Below, piece by piece: positions 43,922-54,231 of a stretch of 64,000 bases of DNA (position 1 is its first letter; every line of letters starts with the position of its first letter). This DNA is from Candidatus Thiodiazotropha endoloripes. GTDB lineage: Bacteria > Pseudomonadota > Gammaproteobacteria > Chromatiales > Chromatiaceae. The stretch lies in contig LVKA01000008.1 of assembly GCA_001709035.1 (NCBI GenBank), positions 806,001 through 870,000 on the forward strand, written 5' to 3'. The notes below the pieces were generated by a model. It saw only the letters and a list, made by a program, of their open reading frames with translations. It was not told the DNA's origin and made no database searches. A program made the translations under genes and the position numbers.

Positions 43922-44494
43922 TCAGTCTGGCGGTGTACGGATACAAACTCTCTGTTGCGCTTTGTCAGCCAGTTGTTGCAACTGCACTCTGGATAGTTTC
44001 TGCTGCTCGATGACATCGGTGACGCAGATCTCAGTCGCCGAGATCTTTGCCACGGCGAAGAAGGTAGTGGTGACCTGATCCGGCTCATCGAGATTTTCAT
44101 GAGCATGAACCTCTGCAATGAGCGCGACTGGTTTTATTCCGCTGGATAACTCTGCAACCCGCCATTCGGCCTGTTCACCAAGATGAAACATCTCCTTCGT
44201 TACCACCGCCTGATAACTGAGTGGAAATGGTTGCTGTGAATCAGGCCTGATCTCTATCGATTTTCGACCAGCCCCCACTTTACGCACGATAAGCTGGTAA
44301 CCGGCTACACCGGGGCAAACTTTGTAGGGCGTGCTATTGGGATCCGTCCGGTCGGTGAAGGCCTGACAGTTGCTGAGGCTTGTGAAAACAGACTTGAAAC
44401 CCGAATTCTGATAGGTAGCGAAGCAGCCGGACAGAATCACTGCCAGGGTGATGGCCGATATCAGGTATGAGGTTTTACTGTTTTGCTTTGTCAT
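43922..44494 (-). CDS. small lipoprotein of unknown function
   Basis: About 190 residues with a lipobox signal (LISAITLAVILSGCFATY), so the mature protein is anchored by a lipid on Cys. ATG 44494 is preferred over GTG 44500 because GGAGG lies 7 nt before it. The mature part has four Cys and mixed beta-strand character (AGYQLIVRKVGAGRKSIEIR, ATEICVTDVIEQQ). I do not recognise a family. It precedes the cysteine-peptidase gene in the same direction, and a periplasmic lipoprotein next to a secreted-type peptidoglycan enzyme could be its immunity or inhibitor protein; this is inference. Confidence 0.65.
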   Translation of the reverse strand: MTKQNSKTSYLISAITLAVILSGCFATYQNSGFKSVFTSLSNCQAFTDRTDPNSTPYKVCPGVAGYQLIVRKVGAGRKSIEIRPDSQQPFPLSYQAVVTKEMFHLGEQAEWRVAELSSGIKPVALIAEVHAHENLDEPDQVTTTFFAVAKISATEICVTDVIEQQKLSRVQLQQLADKAQQRVCIRTPPD

Positions 44495-44500
44495 GTTCAC

Positions 44501-44697
44501 GCCTCCATGGTTGTGATTCTAGATTTATGCAAACTTGCTTAAAGGTAATTTTTAACAGTGCAGTAGGCAATTTTTCTCATTACGGATTTTGCAGGCTAGA
44601 GCGCAAAGTGCATTGAAAACAGTCAGTCGACCCAAAGGGTGAGCGAAGTGTGAGCTCCATGTCTGGTGATATCTGGATCCCGGCATTTGTCCACTTC
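44501..44697. other. gene-free interval left of family C copy 2
   Basis: No frame or RNA gene seen. AAAGGGTGAGCGAAGTGTGAG (about 44632) resembles AGAAGGGTGAACAAAGTGAA at about 61013, but too loosely to call a repeat. Confidence 0.4.
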
Positions 44698-44914
44698 TGT
44701 CTGGAATAAATACGTTTCATCTAGCTGAAAGCTATGCAGCACTTGATTTTGAAGGGTATATGCCCTGAAAGTGAACTAATTAGTCGCCAGGTTAATAAAG
44801 CGCCCTGAATGGTGCTTACTCAAAGTGTATTTGGTGGGGCATGGCCCCACCCTACACCCTGAAATCAATGGTAGGGTGGGGCCATGCCCCACCAAATACA
44901 CTTTGAGTAAGCAC
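44698..44914. repeat. family C dispersed repeat, copy 2 (opposite orientation)
   Basis: The tail (44698-44811, with AATAAATACGTTTCATCTAG) and the hairpin are the reverse complement of copy 1 at 7321-7546. The hairpin arms here (44812-44855 and 44871-44914) are 44 nt and exactly complementary around a 15-nt spacer. No coding capacity is seen. Confidence 0.85.
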
Positions 44915-45243
44915 AATGAAGCGCTTTGGCACTTACGATGCCACTACATGGTCAGGTTAGTAATAAGGCATAGCATCGCTATGATCATCGAATAAACACA
45001 GACACACTGATTATCTCCGGACAGCAGTGGGCATTCGCCAGGATGACGAAGGTGGATTTCCGGCTCCAGGATTCAGTGGGTTGTTATAAGCTATTTTATG
45101 GTCAATAGCGGACTAAAAAATGTTTTAGTCAATGACCTATACCCAGTCATCTGCCGGAATAGCGAACGCCAATCGATCGGGAGTTGCTCAGTGAACCTTA
45201 TGCTTTGATCACTGAAATAATCGATCTCGGATGAGAGTGCAAT
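44915..45243. other. gene-free interval right of family C copy 2
   Basis: No supported gene, RNA or terminator seen; AT-rich stretches near 45090-45130. The next gene (AraC) ends at 45244 on the minus strand. Confidence 0.45.
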
Positions 45244-46221
45244 CTACTGCCTAACACTGCCCGGGGAGACACCAAGCTCTCGTTTGAAGGCCCTGCAGAA
45301 TGCCGCTTCGGATTGATAGCCGAAGCGTTCCGCGAACACCACCAGAGGCTCCGATGATTCGAGCAACTGAGTGCGGGCCATCAGCATACGCCAGCGGGTC
45401 ACATAGCGCATCGCGGTGTAACCGACCAGGTCGGTAAATCGTGCTGAGAAACCTGAGCGGGACATTCGCGCCTCCATGGCCAGTGACGTCAGGTTCCACT
45501 CTCTTTCCGGATTGCGGTGAATCGCTGCAAGGGCTCTTCCTATCTGCTTGTCACGCAATGCATTCAGCCAACCCGGTCTGGGGCCGCTGAGTGAGTCGAG
45601 CCAGGAGCGAATTGCCTGGATCACCAGAATGTCAGCCAGTCGGGTGATTACCGTTTCACCACCGGGGCGCAGTTCCCTCGCTTCACGGGTGATCAACTGC
45701 AGGGTATTTTGGATCCAACTGCTCTCATCCTCTTTCCAGGTATCGATCTTCAATACCTGCGGCAGCAGGGCCACCACCTGCTGTCCGGCCACATGGTCAA
45801 AGCGCACCAGCCCACAGGTCAGTTGGGTCAGCTCACCACTGCCGCCGTGATGCATGATTTCATATCGTTCACTCACCGACTCCACCGGGATGTCGAACAG
45901 GGGCGTGGTCTGGTGCTGCAGATCACTGCGCACTTCGTGGCCTGTACCATGGGGAACCAGGGCCAGGCTGCCCTGTTTCAGCAGGCAGGGCTTTTCTCCG
46001 CTGACTTCCAACCAGCACTCACCCCGGGTCACCACATGAAACATCATGTGGCCCTCGAAGGGCGGCAGGGATACCCCCCAGGGTGCTTTCAGCTCTGAAC
46101 GGCAGTAGTAAGTGCCGTTCAGCTTGAGCAAGTGAAGTGCTTCCCCGATCGGGTCGGACACATCAGCAATTGTCGATTTGGTTTCGCTGGTCATGGGGTT
46201 TTCGATTTGGACGAGCTGCAT
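45244..46221 (-). CDS. AraC family transcriptional regulator (cupin_6 type)
   Basis: 325 residues. The N-terminal cupin sensor contains GTYYCRSELKAPWGVSLPPF, HVVTRGECWLEVSG and LVPHGTGHEV, as in the cupin_6/RipA-like subgroup. The C-terminal double HTH contains LTSLAMEARMSRSGFSARFT and the signature GYQSEAAFCRAFKRELGVSPG. An in-frame ATG at 46194 is an alternative start. It is divergent from the NmrA-like gene at 46332 with 110 nt between, the usual regulator/target layout. Confidence 0.88.
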   Translation of the reverse strand: MQLVQIENPMTSETKSTIADVSDPIGEALHLLKLNGTYYCRSELKAPWGVSLPPFEGHMMFHVVTRGECWLEVSGEKPCLLKQGSLALVPHGTGHEVRSDLQHQTTPLFDIPVESVSERYEIMHHGGSGELTQLTCGLVRFDHVAGQQVVALLPQVLKIDTWKEDESSWIQNTLQLITREARELRPGGETVITRLADILVIQAIRSWLDSLSGPRPGWLNALRDKQIGRALAAIHRNPEREWNLTSLAMEARMSRSGFSARFTDLVGYTAMRYVTRWRMLMARTQLLESSEPLVVFAERFGYQSEAAFCRAFKRELGVSPGSVRQ

Positions 46222-46331
46222 ATAAATATAGACAAACAGCCATGGTTGGTCTGCGCGTTGTTACCTAGGATCAACTCATACGCATTAACCCAGAGTTTTA
46301 CAACGCTTAACCCCGTAAAGGAGGGTGGATT

Positions 46332-47177
46332 ATGACCAACAAACCGATACTGATCATTGGTAAGCATGGCAAAACCGGTAGTCGTGTGCTGCAGCGTCTG
46401 CAATCGATGGGTCTGCAGACCCGAGCGGTCTCAAGGTCAACGGCTCTGCCATTCGATTGGCAGCAACGGGATACCTGGGCGCCGGCTTTGCAAGGTGTGG
46501 CCGCTGTCTATGTCACCTACCAGCCGGATCTGGCCATTCCTCAGGCGCAGGCAGACATTGAAGCTTTTACCGCGATGGCGAAAAAGGCTGGTGTTGAACG
46601 CATCGTGCTGCTCTCGGGTCGGGGTGAAGCCGGCGCCCGGCGGGCGGAGGATATTGTCATCAACAGCGGCATCAGCTGGAATATCGTCAGGGCGAGTTGG
46701 TTTTTCCAGAACTTCAGTGAGAGTTTCATGATCGAAGGAATTCTGCAGGGCGAACTGATACTGCCGGCGGGGGATGTCCCGGAACCTTTCATCGACGCGG
46801 AGGATATTGCCGATGTGGTGGTTGCCAGTTTGACCGATGCAAAACACCACAATCGTCTCTATGAAGTAACTGGGCCTCGTGCCATGACCTTTGCGGATTG
46901 CATGGCAGAGCTGTCGCAAGCGCTACAGAGACCGGTGAAATATACTCAGGTAGCGGTGGATGCCTATCTGGATGTACTTCAACAGCAGGGTGTTCCCGAG
47001 CCGATGCAATGGTTGCTCAAGGAGCTGTTCACTGAGGTTCTGGATGGCAGAAACAGCCAGGTGCAACCGGGTGTTGAGGAAGCATTGGCAAGACCGGCCA
47101 CCGATTTTCAGGTCTATCTGAAACGTATGGTCGACTCGGGATGCTGGTCCGACGACCAATTGGAACAGGCAGTTTGA
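46332..47177 (+). CDS. NmrA-like NAD(P)-binding protein
   Basis: 281 residues of the atypical SDR type: dinucleotide-binding IIGKHGKTGSRVLQRLQ at the N-terminus, AVYVTYQPDLAIPQAQADIE, VERIVLLSGRGEAGA and PFIDAEDIADVVVASL, as in NmrA/YcfH-like oxidoreductases or sensors. AAAGGAGGG lies before the ATG, one of the strongest ribosome sites in the window. The reaction is unknown; the gene is the likely target of the divergent AraC regulator. Confidence 0.8.
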   Translation: MTNKPILIIGKHGKTGSRVLQRLQSMGLQTRAVSRSTALPFDWQQRDTWAPALQGVAAVYVTYQPDLAIPQAQADIEAFTAMAKKAGVERIVLLSGRGEAGARRAEDIVINSGISWNIVRASWFFQNFSESFMIEGILQGELILPAGDVPEPFIDAEDIADVVVASLTDAKHHNRLYEVTGPRAMTFADCMAELSQALQRPVKYTQVAVDAYLDVLQQQGVPEPMQWLLKELFTEVLDGRNSQVQPGVEEALARPATDFQVYLKRMVDSGCWSDDQLEQAV

Positions 47178-47346
47178 TGCTCCCTCGATCAGGCTTCTGT
47201 ACGGCCCCTGACTCGTGGGTCCGGCTGATCGTCACCTTAGTTACCGCGTGACCCGCTAGGGGCAGGCAGACCCAGTCCGGCTTGACGAACAGAGCGCCAA
47301 GCCGGAGACTCTTGCCGCTGAAACTTCTTATCGTGTTGCAGGCCAG

Positions 47347-48255
47347 ATGATTCACCAGATAACCCGTCTCTTTCCTCTATGGGCTGTGCTTTTGTCTGCG
47401 CTTGCCTATGCCTATCCCTCTGCTTTTGTTGGCTTGAAACCTGCGATCATTCCCTTGTTGGGTCTGGTGATGTTCGGTATGGGGATGACCCTGAGCCTGG
47501 AAGATTTCAAACGGGTTTTTCAACGGCCGAAGATCATCGGTGTCGGTGTGTTGTTACAGTTCGCATTGATGCCTTTACTCGCCTGGCTGATTGCTGAACT
47601 GCTCGCGTTGCCGCCCTATCTGATGGCCGGGCTGGTATTGGTTGGGGCCTGTCCCGGTGGTACCGCCTCCAATGTGGTCTGCTATCTGGCACGCGGTGAT
47701 GTGGCCCTCTCCATCACCATGACGACGGTTTCAACCCTGCTGGCGATCATCGCCACACCGCTGCTCACTTGGCTCTATGTGGGGCAGAAGGTCCCGGTGC
47801 CGGTTGAAAGCATGCTCTGGTCGATTTTCAAGATTGTTCTGTTCCCGGTCTCGTTGGGGGTCCTGGTGAATACCCTCTATGGCCGCAGACTCAGACCGAT
47901 AAAACCTCTTTTCCCGTTGATCTCCATACTCGCCATCGTTCTGATCATCGGTATCGTGGTGGCGCTGAATCAGAGCAACATCGCCACTATGGGGATGCTG
48001 TTGGCATTGGCCGTCATACTGCACAATCTGGCGGGCTTGGCGGGGGGTTACTGGATAGCCAGAGCATTGGGCTGGGATCGGCGGATCAGCCGTACCCTGG
48101 CGATTGAGGTGGGTATGCAGAATTCCGGCTTGGGGGTTGCGCTGTCGGTTAAGTACTTCTCCGCCGCGGCTGCGCTGCCCGGCGCGATCTTCTCCATCTG
48201 GCACAATCTGAGTGGTTCCATGCTGGCTGGCTATTGGTCGCGACGTGAAAGCTGA
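47347..48255 (+). CDS. bile acid:sodium symporter (BASS) family transporter
   Basis: 302 residues with nine or ten membrane helices. Conserved BASS stretches are GLVMFGMGMTLSLEDFKRVF, LVLVGACPGGTASNVVCYLA (the sodium/substrate crossover) and EVGMQNSGLGVALSVKYF. In bacteria the family carries organic anions such as pantothenate precursors or keto acids with sodium; the substrate is unresolved. Confidence 0.88.
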   Translation: MIHQITRLFPLWAVLLSALAYAYPSAFVGLKPAIIPLLGLVMFGMGMTLSLEDFKRVFQRPKIIGVGVLLQFALMPLLAWLIAELLALPPYLMAGLVLVGACPGGTASNVVCYLARGDVALSITMTTVSTLLAIIATPLLTWLYVGQKVPVPVESMLWSIFKIVLFPVSLGVLVNTLYGRRLRPIKPLFPLISILAIVLIIGIVVALNQSNIATMGMLLALAVILHNLAGLAGGYWIARALGWDRRISRTLAIEVGMQNSGLGVALSVKYFSAAAALPGAIFSIWHNLSGSMLAGYWSRRES

Positions 48256-48274
48256 GGGGCCGCTTGGATTCGTG

Positions 48275-48625
48275 CTAAATGGAAGTTTTATTGCCCGCCT
48301 CATCAAGGCAGACGAAAGTGATGGTGGTGGTAAAGACACTCTCTTCCTCACCGGTCACCGAGTCTTCGGCAAATACCTTGACCCGATAATCCACCGATGA
48401 ATCACCCTGTTTGCTCTGCTGGATATTGAAGCGCAGTATCGCGCCCTCTCTGACACTACGGTGAAAGGTGACCCGGTCCAGTCCGATGGTGACAAAGTGG
48501 CGCCCCGGGTAGTCATGAACCGCCGCGATCCAGGCATACTCGTCAACCCATTTCAGCAGGTTGCCGCCGAACAGATAGCCATACTGATTGAGGTGCTGAG
48601 GTAGTACCAGTTTATGGTTTTCCAT
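48275..48625 (-). CDS. hotdog-fold acyl-CoA thioesterase
   Basis: 116 residues when started at the ATG overlapping the preceding stop (TGATG), which fits translational coupling. NQYGYLFGGNLLKWVDEYAWIAA contains the Asp/Gly signature of the YciA-type hotdog thioesterases; RVTFHRSVREGAILRF is the second strand-helix element. A longer frame to 48679 is less likely. Substrate chain length cannot be judged. Confidence 0.85.
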   Translation of the reverse strand: MENHKLVLPQHLNQYGYLFGGNLLKWVDEYAWIAAVHDYPGRHFVTIGLDRVTFHRSVREGAILRFNIQQSKQGDSSVDYRVKVFAEDSVTGEEESVFTTTITFVCLDEAGNKTSI

Positions 48626-49023
48626 CAGACCTGTAATCCGGGAGGTGGTGTGGGTGAGTTCTGATGCATCACCAGGCACCAGCCCTGATCCCCTTTACGA
48701 TAGATGTTGGTGGCGTAGACCGGGTGAGGGGGTGTTTCCGGGTCGGCTTTGACCAGCTCTTCGACCAGGTGGATGGCAACGTTGTCAGTCTCGATCCAAG
48801 TCAGGTGTTTGATCCCGATATCAAGCTTTACATCCTCATTCAACAGGGCGCCCCAGGCGGTCTCAATGGCCGCTCTGCCCCGTTGGGCCGGCATCATCGG
48901 CAGCAGGCAGAGAATTTCGTCACTCTCTTCCCACACGGCCATCATGGCGCCCAGGTCCCCATCATCGATGGCATCGTAGTAGGCATCTTCGGCATCTTGG
49001 GGGGTCGTGTAGGGAGGGGCCAT
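48625..49023 (-). CDS. NTF2-like / SnoaL-type protein (DUF4440-like)
   Basis: About 132 residues, the single-domain NTF2 fold: PQDAEDAYYDAIDDGDLGAMMAVWEESDEILCLLPM, RGRAAIETAWGALL and WCLVMHQNSPTP. The catalytic role, if any, is unknown. I take the second ATG (49023) because GGAA is 6 nt before it; 49029 is possible. It overlaps the start of the thioesterase gene, so the two are probably co-translated. Confidence 0.8.
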   Translation of the reverse strand: MAPPYTTPQDAEDAYYDAIDDGDLGAMMAVWEESDEILCLLPMMPAQRGRAAIETAWGALLNEDVKLDIGIKHLTWIETDNVAIHLVEELVKADPETPPHPVYATNIYRKGDQGWCLVMHQNSPTPPPGLQV

Positions 49024-49426
49024 GGTCATTTCCTGTTGTTATCGGTTGTCTGATGGGAGGGATTCTACGGGAATAACCCATCTTTAGGATAGGGGGCAGG
49101 AGCAACCCAAGCCCACTGCTGTAAGTCATGGTGCCTGAGGCTTGTCAGTGACAGCTCTGTCCAGTCGTTTCCCTGGAATAGCCGTTGCTCAACCTGCCGT
49201 CGTCGCTGCTGCGGGGCTGTCTGCTGGGGGGCACTGTTCGCCTGCTCGGCAGACTCCGGCATTCAGCTGAGCCAGACGCTGACTTGGCTGGGTGGCGTCA
49301 GTTCTCTGTTGCCATAGCTGGTCTTTCTCACCATTTCCTTTGCCAGATACGGATCACGTATTCCCTATCACTTCGGCTTTCCGTATCATCTGGCCTCTTT
49401 CAGGCCAGTAGTAACTTACAGATCAG
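49024..49426. other. interval upstream of parC
   Basis: No convincing gene. A 65-codon minus-strand frame (49065-49262, ending PKDGLFP) and an overlapping plus-strand frame (49185-49430) lack ribosome-binding sites and family resemblance. The parC promoter presumably lies here; none stands out. Confidence 0.45.
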
Positions 49427-51676
49427 ATGACTGACGATATCGATCACAGCTTAGAGGGAATCGAAAGGGTTCCCCTGAATGAGTTTACCGAGAAGGCATA
49501 CCTGAACTACTCCATGTATGTAATTCTCGATCGTGCCCTGCCGAATATTGGTGATGGATTGAAGCCGGTACAGCGGCGGATTGTCTATGCCATGTCCGAG
49601 CTGGGTTTGAGTGCGGGCGCCAAGTTCAAGAAGTCGGCCCGTACCGTCGGTGATGTGCTCGGTAAATTCCATCCCCATGGCGACAGCGCCTGCTATGAGG
49701 CAATGGTGCTGATGGCGCAGAGCTTCTCCTATCGCTATCCGCTGGTGGACGGGCAGGGCAACTGGGGCTCTCCGGACGATCCAAAGTCGTTCGCCGCGAT
49801 GCGTTACACGGAATCGAAGCTGACGGTCTATGCCCAGACTCTGCTTTCGGAGCTGGGGCAGGGGACTGTGGAGTGGGCGCCCAATTTTGACGGCACCCTG
49901 AAGGAACCCAAGATACTGCCGGCGAGATTACCGAATGTACTGCTCAACGGCTCATCGGGTATCGCTGTGGGCATGGCTACCGATATCCCGCCGCACAACT
50001 TGCGGGAAGTCACCAATGCCTGTATCCATCTGCTGGAGTCGCCGAAGGCCACCCTGGAAGATCTGATGACCTATATCCCCGGGCCGGACTACCCCACCGA
50101 GGCGGAGATCGTGACGCCGGCGGCGGAGCTGGTCAAGGTCTACGCGACCGGGCATGGCTCGATTCGTATGCGCGCCCGTTTCGACCGTGAGAATGGCGAT
50201 ATCATCGTCACGGCCCTGCCGCATCAGGTGTCAGGGGCGAAGATACTGGAACAGATCGCCGCTCAGATGCAGGCCAAAAAGCTGCCGATGGTAGAGGATC
50301 TGCGTGACGAATCGGATCATGAAAATCCCACCCGCCTGGTGATCGTACCCCGTTCCAACCGGGTCGATGTGGCGCGGCTGATGTCCCATCTGTTCGCCAG
50401 CACCGATCTGGAGCGCAGCTACCGGGTCAATCTGAACCTGATCGGTATCGATGGCCGTCCGGCGGTCAAGGATCTGCGCTCGCTGCTGGTGGAGTGGCTC
50501 AGTTTCCGTACCGAAACCGTTCGCCGGAGACTGCAGTATCGCCTCAATGAGGTGCTTGACCGGTTGCACATTCTTGAAGGCTATCTGGTCGCCTTTCTGA
50601 ACATCGATGAGGTTATTGCAATCATCCGCTACGAGGATGATCCGAAGGCCGAACTGATTAAACGTTTCTCCCTTTCAGACATCCAGGCGGAAGCCATCCT
50701 CAACCTTCGCTTGCGTAACCTGGCGAAATTGGAGGAGATGAAGATCAAGGGTGAGCAGGAGGAGTTGGAGAAAGAGCGGAAGTCACTGGAAAAGCTGCTG
50801 GGTTCAAAGCAGCGTATGCGCACCCTGATCCGCAAGGAGTTACAGGCGGATGCGGATAAATATGGTGATGACCGTCGCTCACCCATCGTTGAGCGTGAGG
50901 CGGCGGAGGCCCTCGATGAGACCGATCTGACCCCCAGTGAGGCGGTCACTGTGGTGCTATCGGAGATGGGGTGGGCGCGGACTGCCAAGGGGCATGAGAT
51001 CGACCCGGCCGGTCTGAACTATCGGGCCGGGGACGGCTTTCTGGCGGCTACCCGCCTGCGCAGCAATCAACAGGCGGTGTTTCTCGACTCCAACGGCCGC
51101 AGCTACTCGCTGCCGGCACATACCCTGCCATCGGCCCGCAGTCAGGGTGAACCTCTGACCGGACGGCTCTCTCCGGCAACCGGTGCGACCTTCCGTGCGG
51201 TGATTGGCGGTGACAGTCAGCAGGAGTATCTGTTGGCTTCGGACGCAGGTTACGGATTCCGGGTCGGTCTGGCGGATATGCTGGCGAAAAACAAATCAGG
51301 CAAGGCGCTGCTGACCCTGCCAAAAGGGTCTCACGTTCTGATGCCTGAGCTGATTGCGGATGTGGAGGCGGATCGCGTGGTGACGATCACCAATGAGGGG
51401 CGGATGCTGGTCTTTCCGGTCGGCGAGCTACCCAAGCTCTCGAAGGGCAAGGGTAACAAGATCATCTCAATCGCACCGAAGCGAGTGGCCGCCAGGGAGG
51501 AGTTCGTGGTGGCGATTGCCGTGGTGCCAAAGGGTGGCAGTCTGACCGCCCATGCGGGCAAGCGCTATATCGTATTGAAACCGGCCGATCTGGATGGTTA
51601 TCAGGGAGAGCGAGGACGTCGCGGAGCGAAACTTCCCAGAGGCTTCCAGCGGGTCGATCGGGTTGAGGTCAGCTAA
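49427..51676 (+). CDS. parC: DNA topoisomerase IV subunit A
   Basis: 749 residues, full ParC length. The catalytic Tyr is in [10 protein letters not shown] (Tyr near residue 127), preceded by [19 protein letters not shown] and the quinolone-site region [20 protein letters not shown]. The C-terminal beta-pinwheel is present but degenerate, as is normal for ParC. It decatenates daughter chromosomes with ParE, which is not in the window. No clear Shine-Dalgarno precedes the ATG. Confidence 0.95.
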   Translation: MTDDIDHSLEGIERVPLNEFTEKAYLNYSMYVILDRALPNIGDGLKPVQRRIVYAMSELGLSAGAKFKKSARTVGDVLGKFHPHGDSACYEAMVLMAQSFSYRYPLVDGQGNWGSPDDPKSFAAMRYTESKLTVYAQTLLSELGQGTVEWAPNFDGTLKEPKILPARLPNVLLNGSSGIAVGMATDIPPHNLREVTNACIHLLESPKATLEDLMTYIPGPDYPTEAEIVTPAAELVKVYATGHGSIRMRARFDRENGDIIVTALPHQVSGAKILEQIAAQMQAKKLPMVEDLRDESDHENPTRLVIVPRSNRVDVARLMSHLFASTDLERSYRVNLNLIGIDGRPAVKDLRSLLVEWLSFRTETVRRRLQYRLNEVLDRLHILEGYLVAFLNIDEVIAIIRYEDDPKAELIKRFSLSDIQAEAILNLRLRNLAKLEEMKIKGEQEELEKERKSLEKLLGSKQRMRTLIRKELQADADKYGDDRRSPIVEREAAEALDETDLTPSEAVTVVLSEMGWARTAKGHEIDPAGLNYRAGDGFLAATRLRSNQQAVFLDSNGRSYSLPAHTLPSARSQGEPLTGRLSPATGATFRAVIGGDSQQEYLLASDAGYGFRVGLADMLAKNKSGKALLTLPKGSHVLMPELIADVEADRVVTITNEGRMLVFPVGELPKLSKGKGNKIISIAPKRVAAREEFVVAIAVVPKGGSLTAHAGKRYIVLKPADLDGYQGERGRRGAKLPRGFQRVDRVEVS

Positions 51677-51848
51677 GTCCTACAACATGGAAAATCTCAT
51701 ATTAAGATTCAGTAATCGGCTGAATACGGCACAATTGGCGTGATCCGGCCGCAAAGATAACCTCTTGAATCCATGTGTTTTGTGGGTGTTCATCCACTAG
51801 ATGAAGAGGGCCAGGTTAGATTAACCACCGTTCTAATCAAGATTAGAC

Positions 51849-51878
51849 TTGGAGAGTTGCTCCATTGGTCGTTATAAT
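51849..51878 (+). promoter_or_regulatory. tRNA-Leu promoter
   Basis: TTGGAG (51849-51854) and perfect TATAAT (51873-51878) are 18 nt apart, ending 77 nt before the tRNA. Confidence 0.6.
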
Positions 51879-51955
51879 GGCCGATTCTCAGCTGTGATAT
51901 TTGGGCTGGATTATTAGGTCATCCCCTTGAATCGGCTGGGAATCATACGAAAACA

Positions 51956-52040
<85 letters not shown>

Positions 52041-52136
52041 TTTCAACTGCGGTTGCCAATGGCGATCGACAGGAAATTTCCAGTTTTTCCTTAATTCAGA
52101 TATTTAGTGGCAGATAAGGCTGTCAGGAGAAGATAC

Positions 52137-53426
52137 ATGCAAGTTTCGGTGGAATCGGGAGAAGGGCTTGAGCGACGTGTTACCGTCGAGTTGCCTGCAG
52201 AGAAGATCGATGCGGAAGTGACAAAGCGCCTACAGCAGATTGGCCGAACCGCCAAACTGGATGGTTTTCGTCCCGGTAAGGTGCCGATGAAGCTGCTGCG
52301 TCGTAACTACGGTGGACAGGTGTTGCAGGAAGTCTATGGTCAGATGATCGAATCCAGTTATCAGGAGGCGATTCAACAGGAGAAACTGCAGCCCGCAGGG
52401 ATGCCTAAAATCGAACCTGGCGAGTCCAGTGAAGATGATGGTCTGTTCCGCTATGTGGCGACCGTTGAGGTGATGCCTGAGATTACCCTGAACCCGCTCT
52501 CCGGTGAGATCAAGCGTCCGGTGGCCGAGATCGCCGATCAGGATGTGGATGAGATGCTGCTGAAGCTGCGCAAACAGCGTGTAACCTGGAGCAGTGTGGA
52601 GCGTGATGCGGCTGAAGGTGATCAGGTGAAGATCAGTTTCAAAGGCACGATCGATGGGGAGGCCTTTGAGGGCGGCAGCGCCGAGAATGTGGATCTGGTA
52701 CTGGGTTCCGGCCGCATGATCGAAGGTTTCGAATCGGCCCTGGTTGGCAAGTCGAAAGGTGATAAATCGTCGATCGACCTGAAATTCCCCGAAAATTACC
52801 GGGTGGAAGAGCTGGCCGATAAACCGGTAACGTTCGAAGTAGAGATCAACGACATCGCCGAAGAGGTTCTGCCTGAGATCAATGACGAATTTGCCAAGGA
52901 GTTCGGTGCCGAAGAGGGTGTCGACAAGCTGATGAGCGATGTGCGTGAGAACATGACACGTGAACTTGCACAGCGGATCGAGGCTCGTATTAAGAACCAG
53001 GCGATGGATCTGTTGACAGAGCAGAATCCGATCGATGTTCCCACAGCAATGGTCGATCAGGAGATTGAGGCGCTGCAGAATCAGACCCGTCAACAGATGG
53101 CCCAGGGCGCTGGATCCTTTGAGCTGCCCCGGGAGATGTTTGAAGACCAGGCAAAAAAACGGGTTACTCTGGGCTTGCTTATTGGTGAAATCATTAAGCA
53201 AAACGACATTCAGGTCGATAACGATCGTGTGAAGAAGAGAATTGAAGAGTTTGCCGCCAGTTACGAGAAGCCTGAAGAGGTGGTCAACTACTACTACAAC
53301 GACGAAAAGCAGCTGGCCACCGTGCAGAATGTCGTAATGGAAGATCAGGTGGTAGACTGGGTGCTGGAACAGGTTACCATCACTGAAGAGCAGACAACCT
53401 TTGCCGAACTGACGGAGCAGGGTTGA
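52137..53426 (+). CDS. tig: trigger factor
   Basis: 429 residues. The N-terminal ribosome-binding domain has the [18 protein letters not shown] signature loop; the FKBP-type PPIase domain covers about residues 150-240 ([20 protein letters not shown]); the long helical C-terminal domain follows. AGGAG lies 7 nt before ATG 52137; a frame to 52107 is not conserved. It is the first gene of the tig-clpP(-clpX-lon) cluster. Confidence 0.96.
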   Translation: MQVSVESGEGLERRVTVELPAEKIDAEVTKRLQQIGRTAKLDGFRPGKVPMKLLRRNYGGQVLQEVYGQMIESSYQEAIQQEKLQPAGMPKIEPGESSEDDGLFRYVATVEVMPEITLNPLSGEIKRPVAEIADQDVDEMLLKLRKQRVTWSSVERDAAEGDQVKISFKGTIDGEAFEGGSAENVDLVLGSGRMIEGFESALVGKSKGDKSSIDLKFPENYRVEELADKPVTFEVEINDIAEEVLPEINDEFAKEFGAEEGVDKLMSDVRENMTRELAQRIEARIKNQAMDLLTEQNPIDVPTAMVDQEIEALQNQTRQQMAQGAGSFELPREMFEDQAKKRVTLGLLIGEIIKQNDIQVDNDRVKKRIEEFAASYEKPEEVVNYYYNDEKQLATVQNVVMEDQVVDWVLEQVTITEEQTTFAELTEQG

Positions 53427-53448
53427 AAGGAGAGGGGAAACACAGACC

Positions 53449-54087
53449 ATGATTGATACAGTGTCAGGAATGCCGGACGCAAAAGGCCTGGGCCTCGTGC
53501 CGATCGTTATCGAGCAGACCGCCCGGGGTGAGCGCTCCTTTGACATCTATTCCAGGTTGTTGAAGGAGAGAGTGATCTTTCTGGTCGGACCGGTTGAAGA
53601 CCACATGGCGAATCTGGTCGTGGCTCAGTTGCTGTTTCTCGAGTCGGAAAACCCGGACAAGGATATCCATCTCTATATCAATTCGCCCGGTGGCTCAGTC
53701 ACAGCAGGACTGTCGATTTACGACACCATGCAGTTCGTCAAACCGGATGTCAGCACCATGTGTATCGGCCAGGCAGCGAGTATGGGAGCGCTATTGCTCT
53801 CCGGCGGGGCCAAGGACAAACGCTACTGTCTGCCGAATTCGCGGATGATGATTCACCAGCCTTTGGGTGGTTTCCAGGGGCAGGCAACGGATATTGAGAT
53901 CCATGCGAAAGAGATTCTGCTGCTGAGAGAGCGGCTGAACACCATTCTGGCCGATCATACCGGTCAGAGCCTGGAAAAAATTGCGCAAGATACCGAGCGG
54001 GATAACTTCATGGGTGGCGAGGATGCGGTCGCCTATGGCCTGATCGACTCGGTATTGTCCGATCGTGGTGGTAGTGAGACCAGTTGA
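53449..54087 (+). CDS. clpP: ATP-dependent Clp protease proteolytic subunit
   Basis: 212 residues. The catalytic triad is visible: Ser111 in GQAASMGA, His136 in [10 protein letters not shown] and the Asp in [30 protein letters not shown] is the conserved N-terminus. It forms the tetradecamer that partners ClpX. It is 22 nt after tig. Confidence 0.97.
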   Translation: MIDTVSGMPDAKGLGLVPIVIEQTARGERSFDIYSRLLKERVIFLVGPVEDHMANLVVAQLLFLESENPDKDIHLYINSPGGSVTAGLSIYDTMQFVKPDVSTMCIGQAASMGALLLSGGAKDKRYCLPNSRMMIHQPLGGFQGQATDIEIHAKEILLLRERLNTILADHTGQSLEKIAQDTERDNFMGGEDAVAYGLIDSVLSDRGGSETS

Positions 54088-54231
54088 CATCGATTTCTGT
54101 GATGTGGCTTTTACGGGCAATGGATGGCGTGTTATCAAGTCAGTGTTTTTTAATCACTAACCTTGCCATCTAGGTGCAGTTAGATATGATTGAAATAAAA
54201 GCAGATTGATTTTGGCTTGAAGGAGTGAAAT

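Noticed and set aside
49065-49262. 65-codon minus-strand frame before parC
   Set aside because: Somewhat protein-like ending, but no ribosome site and an overlapping opposite frame; not enough support.
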